A DNA stretch of 64,000 nt from Brevibacterium permense (GTDB lineage Bacteria > Actinomycetota > Actinomycetes > Actinomycetales > Brevibacteriaceae): contig NZ_QYCP01000085.1 of the NCBI RefSeq assembly GCF_025506275.1, forward strand, positions 1 through 64,000. The letters are read 5' to 3'. A model generated the notes under the pieces. It was not told the origin of the DNA and searched no databases. It saw nothing but the letters and a program-made list of their open reading frames with translations. The translations under genes and the position numbers were made by a program. Below, one piece after another: positions 16,486 through 25,056 of the stretch (the stretch's first letter is position 1; each line of letters starts with the position of its first letter).

Positions 16486-17313
16486 TCAGCGCTGAGCGAA
16501 GGTCTTCTTCGGTGCTCCCGCAACGATCATCGGAGCACCCGTGACCGGGTCGTCGATGACTGTGCAGTCGATGCCGAAGACCTCGTTGACGAGTTCTGCT
16601 GTAATGATCGCCTCCGGCGGCCCCTGAGCGACGATGGCACCGGCCTTCATGGCGATGATCTCGTCGGCGTACCGGCAGGCCTGGTTGAGGTCGTGGAGGA
16701 CGGCGACCAACGTGTGCCCGTATTCCTGATTGAGCTGGGAGAACAGGTCGAGCAGCTCGATCTGGTAGGCAACGTCGAGGAAGGTCGTCGGTTCGTCGAG
16801 CAGCAGGAGGGATGTCTCCTGGGCGAGCACCATAGCTACCCAGACGCGCTGGCGCTGACCGCCGGAGAGCTCGTCGACGAGCCGTGAGGACAGCTCTTCG
16901 GTGTTCGTCGCCCGCAGCGCCGACAGCACAGCTGCTTCATCGGCGTCGGTCCATTGGCGCAGGAAAGACTGATGCGGGTGGCGACCGCGGGAGACGAGCT
17001 CGGCGACCGTGATCCCGTCCGGGGCGATGGACGACTGCGGGAGAAGACCCAATCGCTGGGCGATCTTCTTCGTCTTCATCTTCTCAATGTTGTTCCCGTC
17101 GAGAAGCACAGTGCCCTTCGCCGGCGGGAGCAGTCGCGCGAGGGCACGCAGCAGGGTTGATTTGCCGCACGCGTTGGGGCCGACGATGATCGAGAACTTT
17201 CCGTCGGGAATGCTCACGTCGAGATCGCTGACGATCTGGCGCTGGTCATAGGCCAGGTCGAGGTCCTCGGCGATCAGCGGGGAGGCTGCGGCTGCGGGGT
17301 TGGGAATGCTCAT
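16486..17313 (-). CDS. Iron-siderophore ABC transporter ATPase (FepC/FecE type)
   Basis: A 275-residue ABC ATPase. Walker A is GPNACGKST, the signature LSGGQRQR, Walker B LLLLDEPT, with the H-loop LHDLNQA typical of siderophore and cobalamin ATPases. The ATG at 17311-17313 overlaps the stop of the upstream permease gene (ATGA); the open frame extends further upstream only as a shadow of that gene. It energises import through the two permeases encoded before it. The operon promoter carries an iron box at 19515-19533. Confidence 0.95.
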   Translation of the reverse strand: MSIPNPAAAASPLIAEDLDLAYDQRQIVSDLDVSIPDGKFSIIVGPNACGKSTLLRALARLLPPAKGTVLLDGNNIEKMKTKKIAQRLGLLPQSSIAPDGITVAELVSRGRHPHQSFLRQWTDADEAAVLSALRATNTEELSSRLVDELSGGQRQRVWVAMVLAQETSLLLLDEPTTFLDVAYQIELLDLFSQLNQEYGHTLVAVLHDLNQACRYADEIIAMKAGAIVAQGPPEAIITAELVNEVFGIDCTVIDDPVTGAPMIVAGAPKKTFAQR

Positions 17314-18413
17314 GATGCCTTCCGAGCTTCTTGGATGAGGAGCCAGATGAGGTAGATGCCGCCGATGCTCACGGTGATCACACCGACGGGCAGTTGGATG
17401 TCGCCGAACGCATGCTGGGCGATGAGGTCGGCGGCGACGAGGAGCAGTGCTCCGACAGCCGCGGAGGTCAGCAGGCTGGTGCCCTGTGCCCGCGCGATCC
17501 GCCGCCCGATCTGCGGTGCAGCCAAGGCGACGAAGGCAATCGGACCGGCCGCGGCCGTGACCACGGCGACGAGGGCGACGGCGATGACGATGAGAACGGC
17601 ACGGATGGGCTCGTTGCGTACGCCCAGGGCTTTCGCCGTATCGTCGCCGAGTTCCAGAGTGCCGAGGTCTCGGGAGAAGAGTCCGCAGGCCAGGCCGAGG
17701 ACGATGGTGGCCACAGCCGCCGGTGCGATCGTCGACCAGCCCATTCCATTCAGGGTTCCGGCACCCCAGGTGGCAGCGGCCATGGCGAGCTCGAGATCGG
17801 CGCGCATGATCAGCCAGGTGTTGAAGGCGTTGAGCATCGCCGTCAGTGCGATACCCACGATGATGAGCCGGAAGCCCTGGACCCCGCCTTTCCAGGTGAG
17901 CAGGTAGACGACCACGGCGGTGAGGAGCCCGCCGATGATCGCACCCGCTGCAGTGGAGACGAAGCTCGTGCCGAAGACGATGATCGTGACGATGCCGCCG
18001 GTGTAGGCACCGGTCGAGAAGCCGATGATGTCCGGAGAACCGAGAGGATTGCGTGTCAGCGATTGGAACACGGCTCCGGAGACGCCGAGTCCGGCGCCGA
18101 GGACGATGCCGGCGATGATGCGCGGTGCCCGCCACTCCCCGACGACGGTATTGACGATGCGCTTCTCAGCGGCCCCGAACAGGCCCTGGAACACTTCGGT
18201 CGGCGTCAGCGAGAACTTGCCGAGCATGAGACCGGCGAAGCCGCAGGCCAGCGCGATCAGCGTGATGATTCCGGCGGTGATGACGACCCGCAGGTCGATG
18301 CGGAATCCGAAAACGCGCAGCATGGGCCGACCGAAGTCGACTTTCTCTCCCGGCAGTGCATGCGGGTGCGCATTGAGGCTGCGGTCGGTGACCGCGAGGT
18401 TGGTGGTCTTCAC
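17310..18413 (-). CDS. Iron-siderophore ABC permease, second subunit (FecCD family)
   Basis: A 367-residue polytopic FecCD/BtuC-type permease with about nine to ten helices and the family motifs GLSGAVFQSLTRNPL and GPIAFVALAAPQIGRR. The start is a GTG at 18411-18413 that overlaps the upstream stop as GTGA, with AGAAGG a little upstream; the longer frame to 18605 lies inside the previous gene. It forms the membrane channel with the product of 18410-19477. Confidence 0.93.
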   Translation of the reverse strand: MKTTNLAVTDRSLNAHPHALPGEKVDFGRPMLRVFGFRIDLRVVITAGIITLIALACGFAGLMLGKFSLTPTEVFQGLFGAAEKRIVNTVVGEWRAPRIIAGIVLGAGLGVSGAVFQSLTRNPLGSPDIIGFSTGAYTGGIVTIIVFGTSFVSTAAGAIIGGLLTAVVVYLLTWKGGVQGFRLIIVGIALTAMLNAFNTWLIMRADLELAMAAATWGAGTLNGMGWSTIAPAAVATIVLGLACGLFSRDLGTLELGDDTAKALGVRNEPIRAVLIVIAVALVAVVTAAAGPIAFVALAAPQIGRRIARAQGTSLLTSAAVGALLLVAADLIAQHAFGDIQLPVGVITVSIGGIYLIWLLIQEARKAS

Positions 18414-19477
18414 AGGCCGCTCGCCTTCTTTCGACGGACAAGGGCGATGAGCACCGGAGCACCGACGAACGCGGTGACGACTCCGACTTGGAGTTCGCCG
18501 GGTTTCATCACGACTCTGCCGATGACGTCCGAGGCCAGGAGCAGAATGGGTGAGAGAACGAGTGAGTAGCCGAGGATCCAGCGCTGGTCGGGACCGACAA
18601 TCCATCGGGCGATGTGCGGAATCATCAGGCCGATGAATCCGATCGGTCCGGCAGCGGCCGTAGCGGCTCCGGCAAGAAGGGTCACCGCGAGGATGGAGAG
18701 CACTCGGGTGCGGTTGACCGAGGTGCCGAGGCTGGCAGCCAGATCGTCGCCGAGGGCCACGGCGTTGAGTGAATGGGACAGCGCCAGTGCGAGCACGGTG
18801 CCGATGACCATGAACGGCAGGATCGCGGTGATCGTATCGAAATCGCGGCCGGCGATCGCGCCGACGTCCCAGGATCGGAAGGCATCGAAGGCGCGTTCGT
18901 TGGTCAGCAGGATCGCTTTGGTCAGTCCGGTGAGCACAGCAGCGGCGGCGACTCCGGCCAGAGTCAGGCGGATCGGATCGACCGTGCGACTGCGGCCCGC
19001 GGACCCGATGACATAGACGCCGACAGTGGCGACGAGGGCGCCGGCGAACGCGAACCAGATGTACCCGGTGATCGAGGAGATACCGAAGAAAGCAACGCCG
19101 ATCGTGATCGCCAGGGACGCACCCGCGTTGACACCGAGGATGCCCGGATCGGCGAGGGGGTTGCGCGTCAGGGCTTGGATGAGACCACCGGCCAGGCCCA
19201 ATCCCATGCCGACGAGGATGCCGAGCACGGTCCGCGGCAGGCGCAGTTCCAGGACGACGAGCTGATCGTCGCTGCCGGTGGGCGCGAAGAAGGCTCGGAG
19301 AACCTCCGAGATCGGCATGTCTCTGGCGCCGATCGCCAAGGAGGCTGCGATCACAACGATGAGCGCAGTGATCGCTGCGACTAGTCCCAGCACTCTTCTG
19401 ATCCGCAGTCTCCCACCGGTCGGATGACTGGTGTCGGTATGCGGTTTCGCCTCGGCAGAGGTGGCGGAACCGGTCAT
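18410..19477 (-). CDS. Iron-siderophore ABC permease, first subunit (FecCD family)
   Basis: A 355-residue FecCD permease. The signature regions LGLAGGLIQALTRNPLADPG and AGPIGFIGLMIPHIAR contact the ATPase and line the channel. It is the first gene of the permease-permease-ATPase operon, each joined by 4-nt overlaps. AAAGGA precedes the ATG, and a DtxR-type iron box lies 38 nt upstream. The binding lipoprotein is encoded apart at 22416-23372. Confidence 0.94.
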   Translation of the reverse strand: MTGSATSAEAKPHTDTSHPTGGRLRIRRVLGLVAAITALIVVIAASLAIGARDMPISEVLRAFFAPTGSDDQLVVLELRLPRTVLGILVGMGLGLAGGLIQALTRNPLADPGILGVNAGASLAITIGVAFFGISSITGYIWFAFAGALVATVGVYVIGSAGRSRTVDPIRLTLAGVAAAAVLTGLTKAILLTNERAFDAFRSWDVGAIAGRDFDTITAILPFMVIGTVLALALSHSLNAVALGDDLAASLGTSVNRTRVLSILAVTLLAGAATAAAGPIGFIGLMIPHIARWIVGPDQRWILGYSLVLSPILLLASDVIGRVVMKPGELQVGVVTAFVGAPVLIALVRRKKASGL

Positions 19478-19514
19478 CGAGGTGGTCCTTTGAGTGAGGT
19501 GGCGGTCAGGTGAC

Positions 19515-19533
19515 TAAGGGCAGGCTAACCACA
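19515..19533. promoter_or_regulatory. Candidate DtxR/IdeR iron box
   Basis: This 19-mer agrees at 14 of 19 positions with the actinobacterial iron-box consensus TTAGGTTAGGCTAACCTAA, with an unbroken AGGCTAACC core. It lies just upstream of the siderophore permease operon. Iron-bound DtxR/IdeR should repress there. Confidence 0.7.
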
Positions 19534-19573
19534 CTGTAACTCACTGGACCACCTCAGCCAAGCGAGAGAGGTC

Positions 19574-20059
19574 TCACTCCGCTGTGATCTTGCCGATCCT
19601 CTCGGACACCTGCCGCTGGATCCGCGAGAGCATTCCGCTCATTCCGCGCAGCCTCAGCGGGCTGACGATCTCCGACATCGACAGCCGCAGGGGCAAGTCG
19701 GCTGGAACCGACAGGATCGCCTCGGCGGTGGCTCCGTCGAGCCCTTCGTGCAGGATCCCGGCGAAGCCCCGCGTGGTCGGCGCCTCCGGAGGTGCGGAGA
19801 AGTGCAGGCGCACTTCCGCCCGCTCCCCCGCCTCGGGGTCGGCCACCTCGGTGACGAGGAAGATCGGCGACTGGCATTCGGGAACGGGCTCGAGCAGCTC
19901 TGGGTGGTCCGTGTACTTCTCCGGCAGGTCGGGAAGGTCCGTCGCAAACTCCAGCAGCACCTGGAGGCGGTCGTCGGACGGGGTTTCGGCGAAATCCGTG
20001 ACGATCTCCGCCAGCGCCTCCGGCAGATCGTCGGTCTTAGGCGTCGTCGTCTCGGTCAT
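19574..20059 (-). CDS. SufE family sulfur-acceptor protein
   Basis: A 161-residue SufE-like protein. The sulfur-accepting cysteine is C62 in the motif PECQSPIFL, the counterpart of E. coli SufE C51. SufE takes persulfide from a SufS-type cysteine desulfurase for Fe-S assembly. The ATG at 20057-20059 shares one base with the stop of the upstream rhodanese gene (TGATG), so the two are coupled; pairing SufE with a rhodanese suggests sulfane-sulfur transfer between them. Confidence 0.88.
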   Translation of the reverse strand: MTETTTPKTDDLPEALAEIVTDFAETPSDDRLQVLLEFATDLPDLPEKYTDHPELLEPVPECQSPIFLVTEVADPEAGERAEVRLHFSAPPEAPTTRGFAGILHEGLDGATAEAILSVPADLPLRLSMSEIVSPLRLRGMSGMLSRIQRQVSERIGKITAE

Positions 20060-20967
20060 CAGCGTCCGGGCACCTCTCCCGGCTCCGCTCCGGTGACGAT
20101 CGGCACACCGACGACGTTGCCCCATTCGGTCCAGGAACCGTCGTAGTTGCGCACGTTCTCGTATCCGAGGAGGTGTTTGAGGACGAACCAGGTGTGGCTG
20201 GAGCGTTCGCCGATCCGGCAATAGGCGATGACCTCATCGCTGGTGCCCAGACCTGCCTGCTCGGTGTAGAGCTCCTTGAGTTCGGCGGCGGACTTGAAGG
20301 TGCCGTCTTCGTTTGCTGCCTTGCCCCAGGGCATCGACTTCGCGCCGGGGATATGGCCGCCGCGCAGTGCCCCTTCCTCCGGGTAGGCGGGCATGTGGGT
20401 TCGTTCGCCGGTGTATTCCTCCGGGCTGCGCACGTCGATGAGCGGCAGGTCGCCGAGGCTGTCGCGGACCTCGGGAAGAAAGGCTCTGATGACCGAATCG
20501 TCACGTTCGACGACGGGGTATTCGGTGGGTACGGACTGCGGCTTGTCCGTGGTCATCTCGCGACCCTCGGCCTGCCATTTGGCGCGACCGCCGTCCATGA
20601 GGCGGACGTCTTCGTGGCCGAAGAGAGTGAATACCCACAGCGCGTAGGCAGCCCACCAGTTGGACTTGTCGCCGTAGACGACGATGGTGTCATCGCGGGA
20701 GATTCCCTTGGCGGACATGAGTGCGGCGAAGCCTTCGCCGTCGACGTAGTCACGGGTGACCGGGTCGTTGAGTTCCGTGTGCCAATCGACCTTGACCGCT
20801 CCGGGAATATGCCCCGTCTCGTAGAGCAGCACGTCTTCGTCGCTTTCGACGATGACGAGTCCGGGATCGCCTGCATGCTCAGCCACCCAATCGGTACTGA
20901 CCAGTCGGGTTCCGTCCGCGTATTCGGCGAACTTCTCTGCGGGATCGGCCGGGATCGAAGTGCTCAC
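20059..20967 (-). CDS. Thiosulfate/3-mercaptopyruvate sulfurtransferase (double rhodanese)
   Basis: A 302-residue two-domain rhodanese. The inactive N-terminal domain has WHTELNDP; the C-terminal domain carries the catalytic cysteine C250 in [12 protein letters not shown], a loop typical of actinobacterial SseA/CysA thiosulfate sulfurtransferases. The start is a GTG at 20965-20967 because AGGAGG lies 7 nt upstream; an in-frame start at 21012 has no such site. It is coupled to sufE downstream. Confidence 0.92.
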   Translation of the reverse strand: MSTSIPADPAEKFAEYADGTRLVSTDWVAEHAGDPGLVIVESDEDVLLYETGHIPGAVKVDWHTELNDPVTRDYVDGEGFAALMSAKGISRDDTIVVYGDKSNWWAAYALWVFTLFGHEDVRLMDGGRAKWQAEGREMTTDKPQSVPTEYPVVERDDSVIRAFLPEVRDSLGDLPLIDVRSPEEYTGERTHMPAYPEEGALRGGHIPGAKSMPWGKAANEDGTFKSAAELKELYTEQAGLGTSDEVIAYCRIGERSSHTWFVLKHLLGYENVRNYDGSWTEWGNVVGVPIVTGAEPGEVPGR

Positions 20968-21039
20968 GCATTCCTCCTGAGGGTTTGAGTCCAATTGTGC
21001 TCGCTGTGGCAACGTCGAGCGCGTTCAGCATATTCCCTT

Positions 21040-21828
21040 TCAGGGCCGGCTGAGGAATGCCGTCAGTGCTGAGACGAACTCACGCGGTTTCTCCGAATGC
21101 ACCCAATGCCCCGAGCCTTTGACGGTGAGAAGGGTGGTGCGGGGGAACAGACTGCGCATCTGCGGCAGGTCGTCACGGTCGACATAGTCCGATTTCTCAC
21201 CGGCGACCCAGAGAACCCGATGGTCGAAGACGGCACCGCCCATGTCCGGGAAGCCCCCGATGATGTCGAGGCTCGAATGCAGCAACGCGAGGTTGGGCTG
21301 CCAGGAATACCCCGCCGAGGTGGGGCGCAGGTTCTGCAGCAGGAATCCCCTGATCGCAGCCTCGGGGATCGGGTCCCGAAGCGCGTCATCCGCGTCGGTG
21401 CGCGATTCGATCCGGTCGAGGTCGAGAGCGGCGAGGCTGGAGAGCAGATGGTCGAAGACTCCGGTGGACCCGCCGGCATTGGGGCCGATGTCGACGACGA
21501 CGAGGCGGTCGATGAGTTCCGGGTGACGCAGGGCGAGCACCATGGCGACCTTTCCACCCAGGGAATGCCCGACCAGGTGCACAGGTTGGTCGTCTGGGTC
21601 GACCGCCTCGGCGATATGGGCGGCCACAGTATCGGCGAGCTCGACGTAGTCGAAGTTCTCGGTCCATTCGGACTCGCCGTGGTTGGGCAGGTCGACCAGC
21701 AGGCTGGAGAATTCGGGTTCGATGTCCTTGGCGATGCGGGTGAAGTTCTTGCCTCGCCCGAACAGGCCGTGCAGGAAGACGACCAGGCGCCCGGATTCGC
21801 CGATTCGAGTGCTGTTGATGGTGGTCAC
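21040..21828 (-). CDS. Alpha/beta hydrolase (YbfF-like esterase)
   Basis: A 262-residue alpha/beta-hydrolase. The oxyanion-hole motif is FLHGLFG (18-24), the nucleophile S89 in GHSLGG, and a C-terminal GSGHWVHSEKP supplies the catalytic histidine. The length and NHGESEW motif fit YbfF-type esterases that act on small acyl or acyl-CoA esters. The start is a GTG. TAGGCT at 21835-21840 lies exactly 6 nt upstream, so a leaderless mRNA is likely. It is divergent from the Nudix gene. Confidence 0.88.
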   Translation of the reverse strand: MTTINSTRIGESGRLVVFLHGLFGRGKNFTRIAKDIEPEFSSLLVDLPNHGESEWTENFDYVELADTVAAHIAEAVDPDDQPVHLVGHSLGGKVAMVLALRHPELIDRLVVVDIGPNAGGSTGVFDHLLSSLAALDLDRIESRTDADDALRDPIPEAAIRGFLLQNLRPTSAGYSWQPNLALLHSSLDIIGGFPDMGGAVFDHRVLWVAGEKSDYVDRDDLPQMRSLFPRTTLLTVKGSGHWVHSEKPREFVSALTAFLSRP

Positions 21829-21918
21829 GATCCCAGCCTAGCCCTTGCCGTTCTGCATATCAGCAACCCTATTGAGGTTCTCCCCCGGCGTCACCGCTGA
21901 CGCGGGTAGGGTGAGGTC

Positions 21919-22377
21919 ATGCACTTCTCCGAATATGACACCCGACTTGCCGGTTATGCGGTCATCGTCAATGACGACGACGAAATCCTCCTCAGCTGGT
22001 TCAACGGCGGAAAGGACCGACTGCACGCGATCTGGACCCTGCCCGGCGGAGGAATCGAGTTCGACGAGAGCATCGAAGCGGGCACGCTCCGGGAGATCAA
22101 GGAGGAGACCGGCTTCGACGCGGAACTGGTCCGCCCACTGACGACGCACTCCTTCACCGAGGCACGTCGCAACCCGGTCTTCAGTGATTCGACGGATCGT
22201 CCTTTCAAAGGCGTACGGGTCGTCTACGAGGCGCGGATCACCGGAGGAACCTTGGGCACGCTCGAAGTCGATGGGACGACGGATCGGGCGGAATGGCTGC
22301 CGATCGATTCGCTTCAGAATGTGCGGCACGCCCGCATCATCGACCTCGGCCTGGATGCGTGGCGTGCCGCTGTGTGA
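21919..22377 (+). CDS. Nudix hydrolase
   Basis: A 152-residue Nudix protein. The full Nudix box lies at residues 44-66 (G-x5-E-x7-REIKEETGF), the metal-binding site for hydrolysis of nucleoside diphosphates linked to another group. The substrate is not predictable. TAGGGT at 21907-21912 is 6 nt before the ATG, a leaderless arrangement. It converges with the siderophore-binding lipoprotein gene. Confidence 0.9.
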   Translation: MHFSEYDTRLAGYAVIVNDDDEILLSWFNGGKDRLHAIWTLPGGGIEFDESIEAGTLREIKEETGFDAELVRPLTTHSFTEARRNPVFSDSTDRPFKGVRVVYEARITGGTLGTLEVDGTTDRAEWLPIDSLQNVRHARIIDLGLDAWRAAV

Positions 22378-22415
22378 GTTCTGCGCAGGGGCGTGCAGCA
22401 ACGCTCGTCAGTCGG

Positions 22416-23372
22416 TTATTTCACCTTGTCGGCGATGAGTCCCGGGAGCTCCTCCGCGGTGTACTTGGCCGAGAGGATCGAGTTGAGTGAGAATGCCTTG
22501 CGGATGTCGTCTTTGTCGTTGGTCAGAACGAGGTCGTGCCCGTCCTTGACGGCTGGAATGCGCTTGTAGGCAGTATCCTCGGTGACATCCTTGTCCTCGA
22601 TGTAGATCGGGAACGTCAGGAGCAGGTCCGCGTCGAGCTGATCGAGGTTCTCCTCGGAGATCGGCGCGGAGAAGCCGTCCGCCTTCATTCCGGCAATCGT
22701 CTCGGACTGCTTGAAGCCGAGCTGCTCCATGACCTGCACGCGACCTGAGTCCTCGACGTAGGCACCCCAGCCCTCGGAGGTCTTCGCTGCCACGGTCACG
22801 GACTTGTCCTTGAACTCCGGATGGGCTTCGCGCGCATCGGCGTAGGTCTTGTCGAGGTCGTAGAGCAGCTTCTTCCCGTCCTCTTCCTTGCCGAGCGCCT
22901 GGGAGACGAGGTCGACCTGCTGGTCCATCGTCGTCAGGTAGTTGTCACCGCCTTCTGGCACTCCGACCGTGGGAGCGATCTCGGAGAGGCGGTCGTAGCG
23001 CTCCTTCTCTCCGGAGCTGTTCGTATCGAGGATGACATCGGGTTCGAGGGCGGCGATGGCCTCGTAGTCGGGTTCCATCGTCTCTATGATCTCCGGGGCT
23101 TCGTCGTAGAGGTCTTCGGCCCACGGCCCGACGCCCTTGCCGCCGAACTCGACCCAGTCGGAAGCACCGACGGGCTGGACTCCGAGCGCCAGTGCGGTCT
23201 CGGCATCGCCCCATCCCAGCGCCACGACCTTCTGCGGATCGGCGGGCACCTCGACGGCGCCGAACTTCGTGTCGACGGTGGGCCCCGTGGCCTCGTCGGC
23301 TGAATCTGCTCCTCCGCCGCAGCCGGCGAGGACGAGAACAGAGGCGATCACTGGGGCGAGAATACGGCGCAT
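22416..23372 (-). CDS. Siderophore-binding lipoprotein (FepB/FecB type)
   Basis: A 318-residue ABC substrate-binding lipoprotein with the lipobox LAGC and lipidated C18. It has the two-lobed TroA-like fold of iron-siderophore binders: VVALGWGDAETALALGVQPVG, the ALEPDVIL motif and a long linking helix. It should capture a ferric siderophore for the permease-ATPase operon at 16486-19477. AAGGA precedes the ATG. Its own iron box at 23391-23409 predicts derepression under iron limitation together with the transporter. Confidence 0.93.
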   Translation of the reverse strand: MRRILAPVIASVLVLAGCGGGADSADEATGPTVDTKFGAVEVPADPQKVVALGWGDAETALALGVQPVGASDWVEFGGKGVGPWAEDLYDEAPEIIETMEPDYEAIAALEPDVILDTNSSGEKERYDRLSEIAPTVGVPEGGDNYLTTMDQQVDLVSQALGKEEDGKKLLYDLDKTYADAREAHPEFKDKSVTVAAKTSEGWGAYVEDSGRVQVMEQLGFKQSETIAGMKADGFSAPISEENLDQLDADLLLTFPIYIEDKDVTEDTAYKRIPAVKDGHDLVLTNDKDDIRKAFSLNSILSAKYTAEELPGLIADKVK

Positions 23373-23390
23373 GGAATCCTTCTTGGTGAG

Positions 23391-23409
23391 TTAGGCGAGG
23401 CTAGCTTAA
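23391..23409. promoter_or_regulatory. Candidate DtxR/IdeR iron box
   Basis: TTAGGCGAGGCTAGCTTAA matches 15 of 19 positions of the iron-box consensus and lies 19 nt before the binding-lipoprotein start. Together with the box at 19515-19533 it links the two units into one iron regulon. Confidence 0.75.
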
Positions 23410-23426
23410 CCCATTTTTCGAGTGGT

Positions 23427-23448
23427 GCGGTCCCCACCGCAGGACCGC
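23427..23448 (-). terminator. Hairpin after the amino-acid permease gene
   Basis: A perfect 7-bp GC stem (GCGGTCC/GGACCGC) with an 8-nt loop, 25 nt past the stop of the permease gene. There is no good T-run, so termination is plausible but not certain. Confidence 0.45.
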
Positions 23449-23472
23449 CTCGGCTAGGGCACAACGATCGGA

Positions 23473-24951
23473 TCAGGGAGACTTGATCTCCAGGCCTTCG
23501 ACGTCCATGTCATCGAGGGCGACCATGCGTGAGCGTCGGCCGGTGACTATGCGGTGGATGACCCACAGGAGCAGGAACGCCGGAAGCCCGGCATACGCGC
23601 TGGCGACCTGAAGCAGCTGCCCATTGACGATGGCCTGCACGTTCTGGCCGATGATGACGACGAGGAGCATGATGAGCGCGATGATCGGGCCGATCGGGAA
23701 AAGCGGAGCTCGGTACGGCAGGTCCGCAACGGCGTGCCCCTGCCGCACATAGGCGCGGCGGAACCGGAAGTGGCACCAGGCGATGCCGACCCAGACGATG
23801 AAGCCGGAGAGACCCGAGACGTTCATCAGCCAGGTGTAGGCGCCGCCGTCGCCCATGATCTCGGTGAGGAATCCGAACAGTCCGATCATGGCGGTGGCCA
23901 GCAGCGCCATGACTGGGACTCCGCGTTCGTTGAGTCGGGCGAACAGCCTCGGCGCGGTTCCCTCTTTCGCCATGGCGTAGAGCATGCGGGTGGAGGCGTA
24001 GAGGCCGGAGTTGCCGGCGGAGAGGATGGCGGTGAGGATGACGGCATTCATCATGCCGGCGGCCACGGCGATTCCGGCGCGTTCGAAGACGAGGGTGAAC
24101 GGTGAGGCCGTGATGTCCTCATTGTTCGCCGAGGCCAGCAGGGAGGGGTCGGTATAGGGCAGGAGGAAGCCGATGACGGCGATGGCGCCGATGTAGAAGA
24201 GCATGATGCGCCAGAACACGGTGCGGATGGCGCGCGGCATATCCTTGCGCGGATTCTCCGATTCCCCCGCGGTGACGCCGACGAGCTCGGTGCCCTGGAA
24301 CGAGAACCCGGCGATCATGAAGACGCTGATGACGGACATCCATCCGCCGACGAACGGAGCCTCGCCCGTCGTCCAGTTGCTCACCCCGGGTGAGGTTCCG
24401 CCGAGGATGCCGGCGATCATTAGCACACCGAGGACGAGGAACGCCAGCACGGCCGTGACCTTGATGGCGGCGAACCAGAATTCACCTTCGCCGAAGGCCT
24501 TCGCCGACAGGAAGTTCAGCCCGGCCAGCAGGATGAGGAAGACCGCCGCCCAGATCCACGACGGCACGTCGGGGAACCAGAAGGACATGATGACGCCGGC
24601 GGCGACGAGTTCGGCGGCCAATGTGATCGCCCAGTTGAACCAGTAGTTCCAGCCCATGGCGAAGCCGAACGAGGGACTGACGTATTTGGTTCCGTAGGTG
24701 TGGAACGATCCGGCGACGGGCAGGTGGGTCGACATCTCGCCGAGCGACTGCATGACGAAGAGGACCATGATGCCGATCGCGGCATAGGCCAGCAGGGCAC
24801 CTCCGGGGCCGGCTTGTGAGATCGTGCCGCCGGAGCCGAGGAAGAGCCCGGTGCCGATGGCACCGCCGATGGCGATCATCTGCAGGTGGCGGGACTTAAG
24901 TCCCCGTCGGAGTCGGCGTTCTTCGTTCGCCGAGGCGGCTGGCATTCCCAT
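23473..24951 (-). CDS. Amino-acid permease (APC superfamily, AAT type)
   Basis: A polytopic transporter of about 492 residues with twelve hydrophobic segments. The N-terminal signature LKSRHLQMIAIGGAIGTGLFLGSG is that of the AAT family (LysP, AroP, GabP), cytoplasmic-membrane proton symporters for amino acids. FSFQGTELVGVTAGESENP is the conserved loop after TM6. Substrate not resolved. I placed the start at the ATG at 24949-24951 because GAGG lies 6 nt upstream; in-frame starts to 25011 are possible. It is flanked by unrelated genes. Confidence 0.92.
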   Translation of the reverse strand: MGMPAASANEERRLRRGLKSRHLQMIAIGGAIGTGLFLGSGGTISQAGPGGALLAYAAIGIMVLFVMQSLGEMSTHLPVAGSFHTYGTKYVSPSFGFAMGWNYWFNWAITLAAELVAAGVIMSFWFPDVPSWIWAAVFLILLAGLNFLSAKAFGEGEFWFAAIKVTAVLAFLVLGVLMIAGILGGTSPGVSNWTTGEAPFVGGWMSVISVFMIAGFSFQGTELVGVTAGESENPRKDMPRAIRTVFWRIMLFYIGAIAVIGFLLPYTDPSLLASANNEDITASPFTLVFERAGIAVAAGMMNAVILTAILSAGNSGLYASTRMLYAMAKEGTAPRLFARLNERGVPVMALLATAMIGLFGFLTEIMGDGGAYTWLMNVSGLSGFIVWVGIAWCHFRFRRAYVRQGHAVADLPYRAPLFPIGPIIALIMLLVVIIGQNVQAIVNGQLLQVASAYAGLPAFLLLWVIHRIVTGRRSRMVALDDMDVEGLEIKSP

Positions 24952-25056
24952 TGTCATCCTCGTTCGTGGTTCGGCAGGTCCGCGCACGAGGACCCTGGCC
25001 ATTCCTACCACAACGGGGGCGCCCGCGGCCGACGAAGATGCAGGGTGGGAGGAGGG

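Noticed and set aside
16486-18135. A single 549-codon ATPase gene
   Set aside because: The first 270 codons are an Arg/His-rich shadow of the permease gene. The ATG at 17313 overlaps the permease stop and begins a normal ABC ATPase.
17331-18569. 412-codon + strand frame opposite the siderophore permeases
   Set aside because: Asp/Gly/Glu-rich shadow of membrane-protein codons without a ribosome binding site.
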